From NCBI RefSeq assembly GCF_016086655.4, contig NC_052144.2, forward strand, positions 30,721,896 through 30,785,895: a stretch of DNA of 64,000 bases. The letters are read 5' to 3'. The notes beneath the pieces were generated by a model, which worked only from the letters and a program-made list of their open reading frames with translations, did not search any database and was not told where the DNA came from. The position numbers were made by a program, and so were the translations under genes. Below, one piece after another: positions 23,280-34,849 of the stretch (within the stretch, counting starts at the first letter, position 1; each line of letters starts with the position of its first letter). The stretch is from Lepeophtheirus salmonis. Taxonomy: Eukaryota > Arthropoda > Copepoda > Siphonostomatoida > Caligidae.

Positions 23280-24520
23280 AATTAAATGAGGTTAATACGT
23301 CGTTATTGCTTATTTTTGTTTAAAATTGATGTTCCATTTGAATTATCTAAATCATATATGTAGTGGTTTTTTTTTATATGTATTAATTTTTTTTCTTTGG
23401 GAATAATGATGGATTTATATTATTGTCTCATGTTATGCTTGTTTGTCAATCCATGTGTATTTTCTAGTATGAATAAATAATCATGTCTAATGATAATTAC
23501 TAACGGAGAAGTGCAATTATTCTATTCGAATCGTTATCATTTTTATTTATTTTAGTTTTTCGTATTATATTAATTATATTACCTACTTTGTTTCTGGTTT
23601 AATTTCATTACACAGTCAGATTTTGTTGGTGTATTCATTGAAATTTAGGGGATGATTCCTTCATTTTTCCAACAGAAAAAAACAATTTAATGCATTTTAT
23701 AGTAATACACAATTCATATTATGATTATACAATGCCAAAGGAACATCTAGTATAGACTTGTTTGTTAATAGTTTAGAAATAAGCTATTCCCTACTTCAAC
23801 CCATATTTCTTCATTATACTTTCACAAGATTAAAACATAATATAATGGTAAAAAGTACTTAATTTTTTCACAGATACTTGGATATAATATCATATACTAA
23901 CAACTAACTACTACGGAAAAATATAAATCTTTACATAATATATTGTTGAAATATCCCTTTTAATTTGGAGGTGGCTAAAAATACTAGGTAGTATGTAAAA
24001 TCCCCTTGTATTAGTACTTGAAGGGAAGTAATGAAGATAAATTTTATTGATACATCTAAGTGTTTTGTATGTCTTTTAGGCATTTTAAAGTGCATGTTCA
24101 TATTTTATAAGTATACATGTAAAATCATAAGTAGAGATGCAAAAATATTGAGTAGAATGACAGAAAAAAATATCAGCTATTAATTCCAACTTAATAAAAA
24201 AATTGAATTCTACTTTCCATATTTCTTTGAAAGGAAAATTAACATTCCAAATCCCTCTACCGCGCTTTCTTGGACCATTTTCAACATTTTATTACTTTAG
24301 CCTCAGGGAACTGGTGAACAAACTTGCTTCCGTCCAGTGTATGAGTTATAGAACATTGGATTGGGTATTATTTTCAATGATGAGCAGCTGATAGGATAAA
24401 ACCTAGAAGGAATCAGATAGAATTTGCCAACATACTCACTCACCTAAACAAATATCGCATGCTTATTCGTCACTATCTAAATTACAGACGTCTGAAGAAG
24501 TGGACTATATGTAGGTGCAA
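23280..24520. other. Intergenic 5' of the locus at 24569
   Basis: A+T-rich. A 62-codon plus frame at 24203-24391 lacks motifs. A palindromic TGACGTCA (CRE-like) at 24529-24536 lies 32 bases before the ATG at 24569 and could be regulatory. Confidence 0.35.
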
Positions 24521-24568
24521 TGCATATATGACGTCATTTTATTAACCTCCACTTCTTCTACTTATATA

Positions 24569-25660
24569 ATGAAAAGACAATCCATCCTCCCTTTGATTCA
24601 GGAAAGTCGTCCTTTCTCCTTAGCAGAGCAACAACACCAATACATAATGTTTGCACCCCAATACTTAAAAGTAAGGATGGTATTTTTGTTCAGTATTTTT
24701 CTTCCTATAAAAACTATTTTTGTTGTTCATATAATGTCTTTCACTGTTGAAATACACCTACCATTAAAATCATAGAGCGGTTTTTTCTTTGTCACCTGGG
24801 AAAACTTACAATATATCTTGAGTTATGAAATCTACTTGAGGGAAGATGATCGGAAGAACTATCCCGTTGATAAACTGATGGGTGTTGACTACCCTATTTT
24901 TATGATTGATGAGTGGAGAAAACCAATGCTCGTTTCAAACCACTTGCCATAAAAGTCATATCCAAGCTAAAGGACATCTGGAATCAGTTTGTTAACCTTT
25001 GGCATGTAGAAATACTACATAGAGCCCAATTTTCCATAGCACAAGAGACAGAAAAAGAATTTAGAGAGCCAAAATATGGAGAACAACAAAATAGAAAGGA
25101 GGCAGATGAAGGGCCCATAGGAGCCTTGGGTGTCAAAGCACGCACTAAAAAAACAACTCAGCAATACGTAATACGTTGTTGAATTCATCATTGGAGTGTA
25201 CTATCTAAATTTGTTCAAGTGAAGTCAATCACTCTTGGATTCAAGGGTCTAGTACCACATCCTGTTTCAACTGGACTGCCTTAAGTCCTAGAGGTAGATA
25301 GTGGTGGACATTGTGATACCTATTGTGAAAAGTTTTGTATGGTATGAGCTCTGAGGATCAAAAGGAGAGAATTGAAGGGTTGGAAAGAATCTGACTATTA
25401 GGGCAAAACGGAACTGAGACACTCCGTTAGAAGTGTCTTTTATTAGGATCAGAATATCCCCAATAACAACTGTGATGCTTCCATTATTAGTAAGACTTGA
25501 TATGCTGGTCAAAGGATGTATTAGAACCCCACCTCACCTATATTATAAGTACTTCAGAGAGGGTACCCAACTGGCATTTGCACACACTAAGTATTAAAAT
25601 GTTACTCAAGCCTTCGCCAATTACTTTAGGACTAAAAAGGAGGTGTTGAGCAGCTTAACA
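24569..25660 (+). pseudogene. Unrecognised two-exon locus with frame-broken continuation
   Basis: ATG at 24569 opens a 34-codon exon ending in a donor (AAAA|GTAAGG, after 24670). A 105-nt intron ends TCATAG at 24775, and exon 2 continues in phase to TAA at 24950-24952, giving 92 residues with LREDDRKNYPVDKLMGVDYP and PIFMIDEWRKP. Coding-like sequence then goes on in another frame from about 24913 to 25182 (VISKLKDIWNQFVNLWHVE, GALGVKARTKKTT) and in further frames to ~25650 (YYKYFREGTQLAFAHTKY), with several stops. This suggests one longer protein broken by indels, with an intron kept, so not a processed copy. I do not recognise the family. A short intact gene followed by unrelated remnant is the alternative. 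Confidence 0.4.
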
Positions 25661-25679
25661 ATGTTTATGCAACAATAAA

Positions 25680-27060
25680 ATTATTATTTATATTTTTTTA
25701 AATTTTTATTTGCAGAAAACTTGCATTCATAATATTCGATTGTATGTTAAGCCAATCATAGAAAATACATATAAATAATACTATTAAAAATACTTTCAAA
25801 CTAAAATTGAAGTAATGAATTGTTCTAAAAACTTCATTTTTAGATTTTCCGTACAAAAATACATAAAATGCCCCTTAACTTTTATTTCCAAAAAAGAAAA
25901 AGAAAATGACGAACCGCCCTAGTAGAGGGACTGTGTTGACCATAGAGATATAAAAAACAGATTTTAATATCTCTATGGAGTTGACTAGTTCAAAGTTTTA
26001 TTTATCAAGGTAACGAATTTTCTTTAAAGAGACTTTTGTGAATGACCCTTTATTATTTTTTAAATACCAAATTTGACACATTTTGTCAAGAATATTTTTA
26101 AGCTGAACAACAACAATAGTTTAAAAGAAATGTTTCGTACAATTTATCATTAACTGTATTTCATAATTTGACAAATGATGTTATAAAAGAACAAAAAACA
26201 ATTATTGTTAAATAATAAGAGTTTATTAAATTAATTTCATTTAATGACAAATTTATTACAAATTTTACATCAATCATTGTCTTTTACAGAAAATAAGTTG
26301 AAACCCTCTGTCATTCGTAGTCACGGGATTGGACCCCAATCTCTTCATGTATAGAATTAAAATAAATGGAAATTTTCATAATGAGCCGAAGTCTACAACT
26401 GACTATTTATTTATTTGTCCCCTTAAATTATCCAATTGCATGCCACAAACATTATTTTAAGGTAAACATGCTTTGAAGTTATGTACAAAAAACAAGGTAA
26501 TGTCGTTAGTCAGCCGTCTAAATTTGGTTTATGAATCCTTCAAAATATAAAATCAGTTAATGATTTAACTTTTAACAATTAATAGGAATAAAAAAATATG
26601 ATGAAGTAGAAAGTTTTTTTTATTTTTTCATATCTTGAACAAAATCAACAAATTTCCCTGCTCATTCTGTTACCTATCTTTTAATGTATATAAAGGATGT
26701 CGAAGTCTTAATGTTAATTAATAATATAACATTGAAGAGGACGGACTTTAATCAACCAACACAATAAAACAAAGATGTTTAGAGAATCATTATCATTTTT
26801 ATTAATTTTGTCTCCCTGGGAGACCTTCTCAAAAATAATGCTATTACAAAAAAAATTAAATTCCCAAGCTTTCACATAAACTAAAAACATTTTAATTTAA
26901 AACTCGGAATATTTAAAATAATAAACATATTAATAATAAAATATCGGAATATTTTCCGCGTATAGGTTCGCAACCTCACATAAATTCACAAGTGTATATT
27001 GAGAAAAGTGACTATTTTATAACGAAACTGTTAATAGTAAATTTCACGAGCGGTCGATTC
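25680..27060. other. No feature recognised
   Basis: A+T-rich. An inverted pair of TATAGAGAT / ATCTCTATGG phrases lies near 25940-25980. No coding frame. Confidence 0.5.
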
Positions 27061-27069
27061 AATATATAT

Positions 27070-27540
27070 TCATTCCAGTGGGTGTTTTGACTGATTGATC
27101 CACCACTTTTCTCGAACAAAACTTATCTGTACCATATAAGCATCGGATCTTATAGGACGGACTAACATATCAGATTTCTTATGTCCACTCGAATTGAAGT
27201 TGTCTTCAGTGGCTTCCAAACATTTATCAACATATCTAATGTGATCACTCATCCAATCTTTCAATCTTCTTTTGAATTGGACGACACACGGCTTTGAGTA
27301 TTTTGTACAATAGATCCTCTGGAGAAACTTTTCCACGACAAAGTATATATCTGAGATATTCGTTTTGCTTGTAGGCAACCATAACTTGCATTGGAAACAT
27401 TCTTTCAATTCTTGGATTCAGCGTCAATGCTCTCCAATGTTGGTGAAGTACAGATCAGATTTGCTTGAGGTGCAGACAATAAGTTATAGTAAACACTTGG
27501 TGATCATTAGATTTGGATTTGATTTTCTTGAGTTCTTCAT
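27070..27540 (-). pseudogene. Unrecognised coding remnant with overlapping frames
   Basis: Two overlapping minus frames look protein-like in succession. One (27427-27245) reads LNPRIERMFPMQVMVAYK, then YLRYILCRGKVSPEDLLYKI. The other (27408-27070) reads well in its second half: KRRLKDWMSDHIRYVDKCLE, SGHKKSDMLVRPIRSDAYMV, REKWWINQSKHPLE. A frameshift near 27260 would join them. Composition is richer in G+C than the surroundings. The family is not recognised, so this may be a host gene fragment or a transposon protein. Confidence 0.35.
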
Positions 27541-27559
27541 TCCTTCTTCATCACCTTAA

Positions 27560-28490
27560 ATTACATATATATTATAATAATATAACAAGGATTATAATAT
27601 ATTTGTAATTGAAGGTAATTGAATGTCCTTATTCCATTGTATGGAGTTAATCAATAGAGTTCCATATTTAAAAAAAACATATGCATAAGAATCCCTGACC
27701 AATCTTTTTGATGCACCTGCTGTTTTTATATACCTATCGGATGTGAGGCTGCAATAATCCATTCTTATAAATGAATAAATAGCAACATTTGAGGAGTTCA
27801 TATTCTAAACAAGTTATTCCCATTTTTTCTAATTTTGAAAAAATCAAGACAATTCTGCCATCCATTACATATGGTAAATTAATATATCAAACCTACACAT
27901 TCAATGCCGGATTGTACCACAACAAGGTGCTTGGTTACCATGGTTAATTAGCAACAAAAAAGTGTTTTTTACCTCTTAGAAGGGTTATTTCCAGGAAACT
28001 AACTGATTTAGACCCTTAAAAATACTATTAGGATGAATCATCCGGTCAGAGAGCTGGGTTTCTAATTATAACCAATAGAACATCCACTCTAGAATATACT
28101 GCTTCTGGAGCATAAACTGAAATGGGGGAAAAAATCTTGTTTTTATATAAAATTAGCATATATTGGAACCTAACAGCAAGTTTACCATATACTTACACCT
28201 TCAAACTCGTATATAAATGTAATAAAACTGAAAATTCAAGTTCTGTAAATGAACTCCTCTTTTTTATATATCTGTAGAATCGTTGATTACTGATCAATTT
28301 ACGCTACTGATTGGAATATATCAGCATTATCAGTTTATTAGATACTATTTTAGATTTGATTTAAATAGTATAATAATTGTAGGACAATATAGCCTCTTCT
28401 TATGCTCAAACTTTTAATTTATTTCACATATTAGGAATTATCTGGGTTTTGAAATACAAGCATTTTATATCTCACTATTAAGTATATGGA
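27560..28490. other. No feature recognised
   Basis: Weak 69-codon minus frame (27592-27801); otherwise A+T-rich. Confidence 0.45.
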
Positions 28491-28499
28491 AGAAATTTA

Positions 28500-28585
28500 A
28501 TTTATGTAGCTCAGTGGACAAAGCCCTCGGGATAAAGTTCTCTTTTGAAATCAAAGGGATTAGGTTTGCGTCTCGGTTGTTCTCC
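28500..28585 (+). repeat. tRNA-like sequence with Pol III A and B boxes
   Basis: TAGCTCAGTGG at 28507-28517 fits an A box and GGTTTGCGTCTC at 28563-28574 is close to a B box, at normal tRNA spacing. The acceptor stem does not pair and the anticodon arm is poor, so this is a tRNA pseudogene or the head of a SINE rather than a working tRNA. Confidence 0.45.
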
Positions 28586-28617
28586 TAGGAAAGAAATTGT
28601 ACTTTAAGTACACAGTA

Positions 28618-28770
28618 GTCCATTAAAATCTGAACACTATCAATTTTAAACTTCAATAATTTATTAATTAACAATAAAATTTCAACAAAATAAATACTAT
28701 AAATAGATATGTATCTGAACTCCCTTAATCATTAATGTAGGTACCTTTAGCGGTAATGCACCCAAAATGT
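28618..28770 (-). mobile_element. Tc1/mariner-like element terminus
   Basis: CAGTAGTCCATTAAAATCTG resembles a terminal repeat. Reading inward on the minus strand from about 28775 gives HFGCITAKGTYIND(stop)G, resembling the C-terminal end of Tc1-like transposases as I recall it. The rest is missing; it directly follows the tRNA-like segment. Confidence 0.35.
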
Positions 28771-28859
28771 GTATTTGAGGGGGTTGGCATAAGGGCTATA
28801 GGGGGACCAAAAATGTCAAAAAATCAAAAAGAACTCATTTGAATTAGTCTTGGAACTGA

Positions 28860-30950
28860 GGAAATGGGTTTATTTCCCTGTTGGTGTCAAAAGTGACCCC
28901 TCCATCTTCACAAGGCTCTTTCCGCTCACTTTTTGATAGTTCTCTTGACAATTTGGTGTGAAATCCAGAGATCTCTTGTTTCAAATTGGGTCTTATATTT
29001 GATATGGGATTATCCAATCTATACAGAAAAACGCTGTTTAAATGTAAAAAAAAAACATCATATTTCAATAGTAATTTTTGATAAGGAATAACGTTTTGCT
29101 TGTCAATTGTTTTTACAACAAATATTTAAATAATAAATATTAAGAGTTAGTATTTGAAGTATTTGGATCTAAAAAGTCTGGCTTAAATGTAATATGGATT
29201 GAAATTTATTTGTTTTAAGTAGAAGTTTATCGAGGTTAAGTATTGAAATTTTTAAAATTCTGTGATATTTCTTCAGCCACTTGATTATGTTTTCAAGATA
29301 TTTTTAAAATTTATCTTCACTTTCTTTAATAATTAAATCAACAATAGACTTCCCGGCACATTGCCCCGTTTATAACACAATCTTTGACGTCATTAATAAC
29401 GCTCTATGAATCCTACAAATCCTTCTCCTTGACTGCAGCTTTCAGCAAATGAATACTTAATTAAATTATATAGTCATTCATTTAGAATAACCAACATACA
29501 TATGCGAGACATTATATGTACATACATATATAAAAACCATAAACCATACTGTGAACCCTTTACAATTATAATCATGAATTGGATGTAACTATGGTTATAT
29601 ATACGCTATAACCATATCCACATAATTAAATTTAATACCATAATCAATATATTACATAAACATTAGGGAGGTGTGTTTTTCAAATTATTTTACCCATGAA
29701 AAGTATTTTCCAATTTTTTTTTAAATTATTTAATGGTACAAAAAAAGAGAAAAAAGTTAGAAAAATTTGATGATCCCCATGTAGCGTACATAATTTTTTT
29801 ACATTTTCAAAAAGTAAAGATTAAAATTGTCTTATGTTAAAAATTTTCTAAATAGTGTAGCTTTAGAAAAAATCTTTATCAATACTTTTTATAGGTTAGA
29901 ATATTGTTTATTATAATTAATAAAGGTAAAGTAATGATTAATGCTGTATTTAAAAAAATATTGAGTTAATAAAGAGCTTTTGTCATATTTCAAACTTTGA
30001 ACGAGATGTGCAACATAAAAATGAAATTCTATAGCAATGAAGTTATGCATATGTTAATTTTTGAACATATCACAACTTTTTCGAACGATCTGCAATCGAA
30101 ATTCGAAAAAGTTGACAAACAAACCGGCCTAATAAATATATCTAAGAGTACTTATTTTGATTATGTTTGGAGTTCCCTAGATATCAATAACATGTGTGTG
30201 AAATCTAAATGTTATACCTATGTAGGGGAGATCGGCAACGATTACAAAAAGTTTTATTCTCCAGAAAATCAAAGAATATACTGCCATAAAATATAAATCA
30301 CTATTTGTATAACATAATGGAAATTTTTCTGAAAAAAAACCCGTTTTCAAAATTCTTGGAGATAATGGATAAAAATTCATTTTGAGATGTAAAGTTATTT
30401 TTTAGAAGAATTAACATTTTATTTATATTTATCTACACAGTCCTAAGATACATTTAAAAATGACTTCACACGGTACATACAGTCGTAAAAATAACACACT
30501 TATTTTCATTGTTAATATGGAATATACTTACACTATATATATCAATATATTTTTTTAAGCTAAAATTGATTTTTAATAGTTCAGAACCATGAAAACTCAT
30601 TATATTTATTTATTCAAAAAATTATTAAGTAAACTTTTTCTAAATTTCAAGCTCAAATTTAAAAACTGAAGTGATATATAATTCAATATAACTCTTTAAC
30701 TTCGACCAATGTATTTTTTTTTCTTTCTTTAAATGCATGACACAAATACATTAATTGACTAACAAAAATCATTAATTAGTATCCCTCAACAACACATATT
30801 ACAGAATAACAATTATGTTGGATACGCTTTCAACAATAGGTCATGAGCGTTGTTTACTGATTTGTAACTTGTTTACATATTTGAGGATAGTGGTAAAAGC
30901 TAGTGATATAAATCCTGTGAATTTTTTAGCTGGCCTGTTTTGTTCTTTTG
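28860..30950. other. Intergenic; two unassigned frames
   Basis: A minus frame at 28844-29068 and a plus frame at 29997-30296 (99 codons, containing SKSTYFDYVWSSLDINNMCV) have no motif I recognise. The latter begins at a non-ATG codon and could be an exon or chance. Confidence 0.35.
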
Positions 30951-30954
30951 TAAT

Positions 30955-31285
30955 CGGCAATCTGAAGAATGAGTTTTATTTTCCTTAGTAATTGTAATTA
31001 TTATTTAATTCCTGAGTAATGAACATCCTTTCCTAAAGAGATTCAATTATATTCAAAACCTGATTGAATATTCGTTTGTGCAAATAAAAAACAGAGAGTA
31101 ACCTTGTGGATTTGTTAGAGAGTTATAATTGTAATTCCTTGTTGGACTCAAAGTAGAATTGGGGATCGACATCGGATAATTCCAGCAAATGTCGTTGTTT
31201 TCCATATTTTCCCACCTTCCCTTTTGACACCTGATTCTATTTGATCTCTTCTTTCAAATTGTGAGAATTGCCACATGAAGCGCCA
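30955..31285 (-). repeat. CCTGACAATTTGAAGAAT family, inverted copy B
   Basis: Reverse complement matches 15985-16330 phrase by phrase: CATTCTTCAGATTGCC, GAATTAAATAATAATTAC, CAATCAGGTTTTGAATAT, CCCCAATTCTACTTTGAG, CATTTGCTGGAATTA. Confidence 0.6.
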
Positions 31286-31309
31286 CAGGAGAAGGGGGTC
31301 TCAAAAACA

Positions 31310-31455
31310 AAAAAATTTGCACGAAAATTGGGGTTTTTTTTTTTTTTTTAAGGAGCAGAGCAAAAAATGTAATTTTTGACATTATTTAAAAAGAATCCAT
31401 TTACCAAGCCCGTCCAAAATATATATATATATATATAATTCTGCAAACGCTTCTT
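31310..31455 (+). repeat. GGCGTCCGYAGGA-type A+T-rich element, short copy
   Basis: T-rich run and (AT)n followed by AATTCTGCAAACGCTTCT, a variant of the AATCCTGCGGACGCTTCT terminus. Confidence 0.45.
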
Positions 31456-31679
31456 TTTTTAGCAAGCTTTTTTTTACCCACAAGTGATAGCTATTGTTCA
31501 TTATTATTTGTTAGTAGTTTGTATATTTGTTTATTTCGACAATGAAGAAATATTATACTCTTATTTTGAGGTATCCCTGTTTAAGGAATATGAAATATTT
31601 ATTATTATTGGGGTTGCGCCATCTTGAGGGTAATATTGGTTGTTGTTGTTTTGTTTTTTAAATTTACTCATGCCTTATT

Positions 31680-32228
31680 GACAAGTCAGATTACTAGTAA
31701 TAAGTGGATTAAAGATTGCAACAATTATTGATTGGGAGTCTGATTATTACATTGTTCAATGTTTTTGTACTTGCGAAGAGCTTCTACACCTTATGTTATG
31801 GAAAAAATCTCTGCTTGAAACACATAAGCCTCTTTATTCAATGAAGCCATTAAATGACAAATTGATACAACACCTTTGGTGATGACCCATCCAGCCCCAG
31901 TGTTTCTGTCTTCGTCTTTAGACCCGTCCGTATAGATAATCGCGTCAGGATTCTTAATCTGACTATTATCTATCCAAATTCGATTACTTTTTATGTAGTC
32001 ACTTGGTTGATCCATTCCGACTTTTATAAGTATTTTATTACTATGGAACCGATGCCCACGACGTTTTGGAAGATTACGGATTCCATTCCAGGTATCACGT
32101 AAGAAATGCTTCGTTCTCCATCTTGATTTCGTTGTATGTTCCTTAATGTATATGGCCAGAGGAGCAATACCCAAAACTGCCTCCATTCCTACGGTTGGTG
32201 TCGATCGAAAAGTGTGAGCCATTCCCAA
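31680..32228 (-). pseudogene. LINE RNase H domain
   Basis: IIYTDGSKDEDRNTGAGWV carries the first RNase H aspartate, and YVFQAEIFSIT the conserved glutamate; a stop follows at 31791. Weak similarity (GVEALRKYKN) continues in the same frame to about 31680. Together with the preceding RT it identifies an RNase H-bearing LINE clade. Confidence 0.65.
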
Positions 32229-32389
32229 GAGTACTTTCTTTTTAATGGTATTTAATATTTTTCTTGCACTTTTCTATGTAGTGATTGCATGGTCACATGC
32301 TAGGCACCCTTAGGAGATCATGCGTCTGATCAGGGCTTCATACAACCAGAGAACCTCGTCTGAGGTCAGTCCCTATTTATGTCCTATGA

Positions 32390-33309
32390 TTGCCTTGGCC
32401 ATATTCCATATCCGATAATACTTGGAGCCTTTTTTTTCAAATGCTCTGTCCAGGTGAGTCCTTGATCAAAAGTCACACCTAGCTGCATCATATGTGTGGC
32501 ATATTCCATCACTTTGCCATCCATTTCCAATTGTAGAAAATATTTAGATCTAAGTTTATAAGGTTTCACAAAGACTATAGAGCTTGATTTTTGATGGTTA
32601 AAGGTAAGACCATTTTCTTTTCCCACATTCAATAACAGTATTGATTACCTTTTGCATTGCATTAACAAGGGTGTGGGGATGTTTTCCACTAATTAAAAGG
32701 AGGATGTCGTCAGCTGAGCCAACGACATTGATTGCTCCTTTTTTAAATTTATTAAGTAAACTATCCATAATCTTATTCCAAATGACCGGCGATAGAACAT
32801 CTCCCTATGGGCCACCACGGGTTAGATTGACACAAACGTCTTCACCTTTAAGCTTGGCTGTTGACCGTATGGGTACCTACTAAATTTTTGTACCAGGATC
32901 TGATACACTCTGGAATACCAAGTTTTCCATTGCTGCATCAGCTGAATGAAATTGTATGTATATAATCAAGTGCACCTGTGCAATCAAAACTGACAACAAG
33001 TGTGCATCGTTGTTCATAGATGGATTTTTCTATGGTATCGGTCTCTTGTGAAAGAACCATCTCAGTTGATAAGCCCCTTTGATAGGCATGTTGTGAGTGG
33101 AGTGTTGGAACTAGTTCTTCAACTTCCCAGTGTAAAATTCGCTCAAGTCCTTTAAGCATAAAGTTGGAAAGAGTTATCAGTCTGAAGGATTTAGCGAGGC
33201 AGTAATCTTTTTTACCTGGTTTTGGTAGACAACTTATTTTCATTTCTCTCCAGCATCTTGATGTAAAACCAGTGATGAGGATAACTTTATAAAGTTCTGG
33301 GATATAGGC
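32390..33309 (-). pseudogene. LINE reverse transcriptase domain
   Basis: In order on the minus strand: LPKPGKKDYCLAKSFRLITL (near 33230-33165), LKGLERILHWEVEELVP, QHAYQRGLSTEM, then VVSFDCTGALDY with the first catalytic aspartate region (near 32995-32960). Next comes GG P(stop)GDVLSPVIWNK, then GSADDILLLI near 32721-32690, where YADD is usual, and LTFNHQKSS with LGVTFDQGLTWTEHLKKK. The ADD pair is kept, but stops and frameshifts interrupt the domain. Confidence 0.7.
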
Positions 33310-33329
33310 AACTATGCTTTACCCAAGTT

Positions 33330-34000
33330 AAGTTGTTAAAGTAAAAAGTCTAAAACAGAAAGTGTTGCAACTCTCCCGATCTAACTTAAATATGTTTATT
33401 ACTGTGATTGTACTTCACAAGAGTTCCATTTTTTTTAATGTATGCTACATTATTACCAAATTATGTTAGTTGGAAATGGAAAAATAAAAAAGTTACTTCC
33501 TTTAATATAAAAAAAAAAAACATTTTTCAATTGTATGTACATTTAGTATGAAAAAAAGCCTAACCCTTTTATTCACTCTAAACTTAAATAATGTAATTTT
33601 TGACATTTTATAATAAAAGGAAGAAGAAAAAGCGTAAAAAATGAATTTAAATCAGTTTCTTTTAAAATGTAATGAAATCAATTTGTTTTCTTTATTTGAA
33701 AAATTTTCTACCTATTCTTTATTAAATCAGATTTATACCTATGTTAAGTATATGGTAAGTACATATCTACATTAAAGTTTTATCTTTCTAAAAAATACTC
33801 TATTTTTAAGGCGTATGTATATATGTTTAAATACAAAAGGGTTTTATTCATTTTGGAAACTTCTTATTTAACGTGAATTGAAAGAGCAAGATTTTGTGAT
33901 CATATTTTCAACTAACGATGTATCAAATCAGTTTATTCTTCTGTCTGTTATATTGGTCTTCTAAACGTTGATTTGTTTGGACCCAAATCAGCTCTTGTGA
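33330..34000. other. No feature recognised
   Basis: A+T-rich with A10+ runs near 33510; no frames above chance. Confidence 0.5.
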
Positions 34001-34001
34001 T

Positions 34002-34848
34002 GCAGTGAACAATTCCCTACTATCCAATGAAGAATTGCCCCAAAGAATTTGTTTGCTATCATTTAATTTCAGGCTTTCTTACTTTTTCAGTCTGGAGGAG
34101 AGGTTGAGAGGTGCAGTAACGGTTGTTATGTGACAGATTTATAAAATCGACTCCTCCTTGGCTCTGTTGATTTTTTTAAAAGAAAAAATTTCAATAATCC
34201 CAGTTGTTTTCAAAATGATAAATTTATTGGAAAAAAACTTTAAAAGTAAAATTCTAATATAAAATTTCTTGAAAAAAAATTTTTTGAAAAATCTAAAAAA
34301 ATATTAAATTTTTTGGAGAAAAATCTTAAAAATACCTATTTCTTCACAGAAAATTAAAATTTTTTTTAATTGGTACATTTATTAAGTGTTAGACTTGGAT
34401 TTCTAAACAATGTAAAATTTTATGATTATTAGAATGCCATTAAAATTTCATAGATACACTTTCAGAATAATGAGGCAGAGTCTGAGCAGAAAGATCCCAT
34501 GTAACGATCTACATTACATTGTTCAACCTTTCCTTCGAAAATACAAAAGAAAAAGAAATCCCAAATTAATAAGTAGTTAGCTGACCAAACTTCACTCTAC
34601 CCAACTAATATTGCAATATAATATGTAATGATATATTTACAACTTAACAAAAAATAATTCAAGCTCATTGAATCATATATCATCCCACAAATATAAGGCC
34701 AAATCTGATAACCTGTTGTTACCTTTAATGTATATCACGCAACCTTTCCTCCAAAAGAACATAAAAAGGCCCAAAATCAGTTTAAAATTAGGGAATTCTT
34801 CGCTATTATGGAATTATTATCTAATAGTTGTAGGGAATTGTTCACAGA
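34002..34848. mobile_element. Inverted-repeat element ending GTGAACAATTCCCTAC
   Basis: GTGAACAATTCCCTAC near the left end has its exact 16-base inverse GTAGGGAATTGTTCAC near the right end, about 830 bp apart. The interior holds the A+T-rich tract (34160-34370) and two tandem-like copies of the CCTTTCCTCCAAAA / AAAGGCCC segment (34500-34620, 34735-34790). No transposase. Probably a MITE with internal duplication; a TSD is not obvious. Confidence 0.5.
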
Positions 34849-34849
34849 A

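Larger units (their letters stand above)
31640..33320 (-). mobile_element. LINE (non-LTR retrotransposon) fragment with RT and RNase H
   Basis: On the minus strand the order is reverse transcriptase then RNase H, as in Jockey/I-like LINEs. The 5' part (endonuclease and the first RT motifs) is missing and no poly(A) tail is seen. Many frame changes and stops show it is dead. No target duplication recognised. Bounds are approximate. Confidence 0.75.

Noticed and set aside
32641..32883. 80-codon plus-strand frame
   Set aside because: Antisense to the LINE reverse transcriptase, including the ADD motif.
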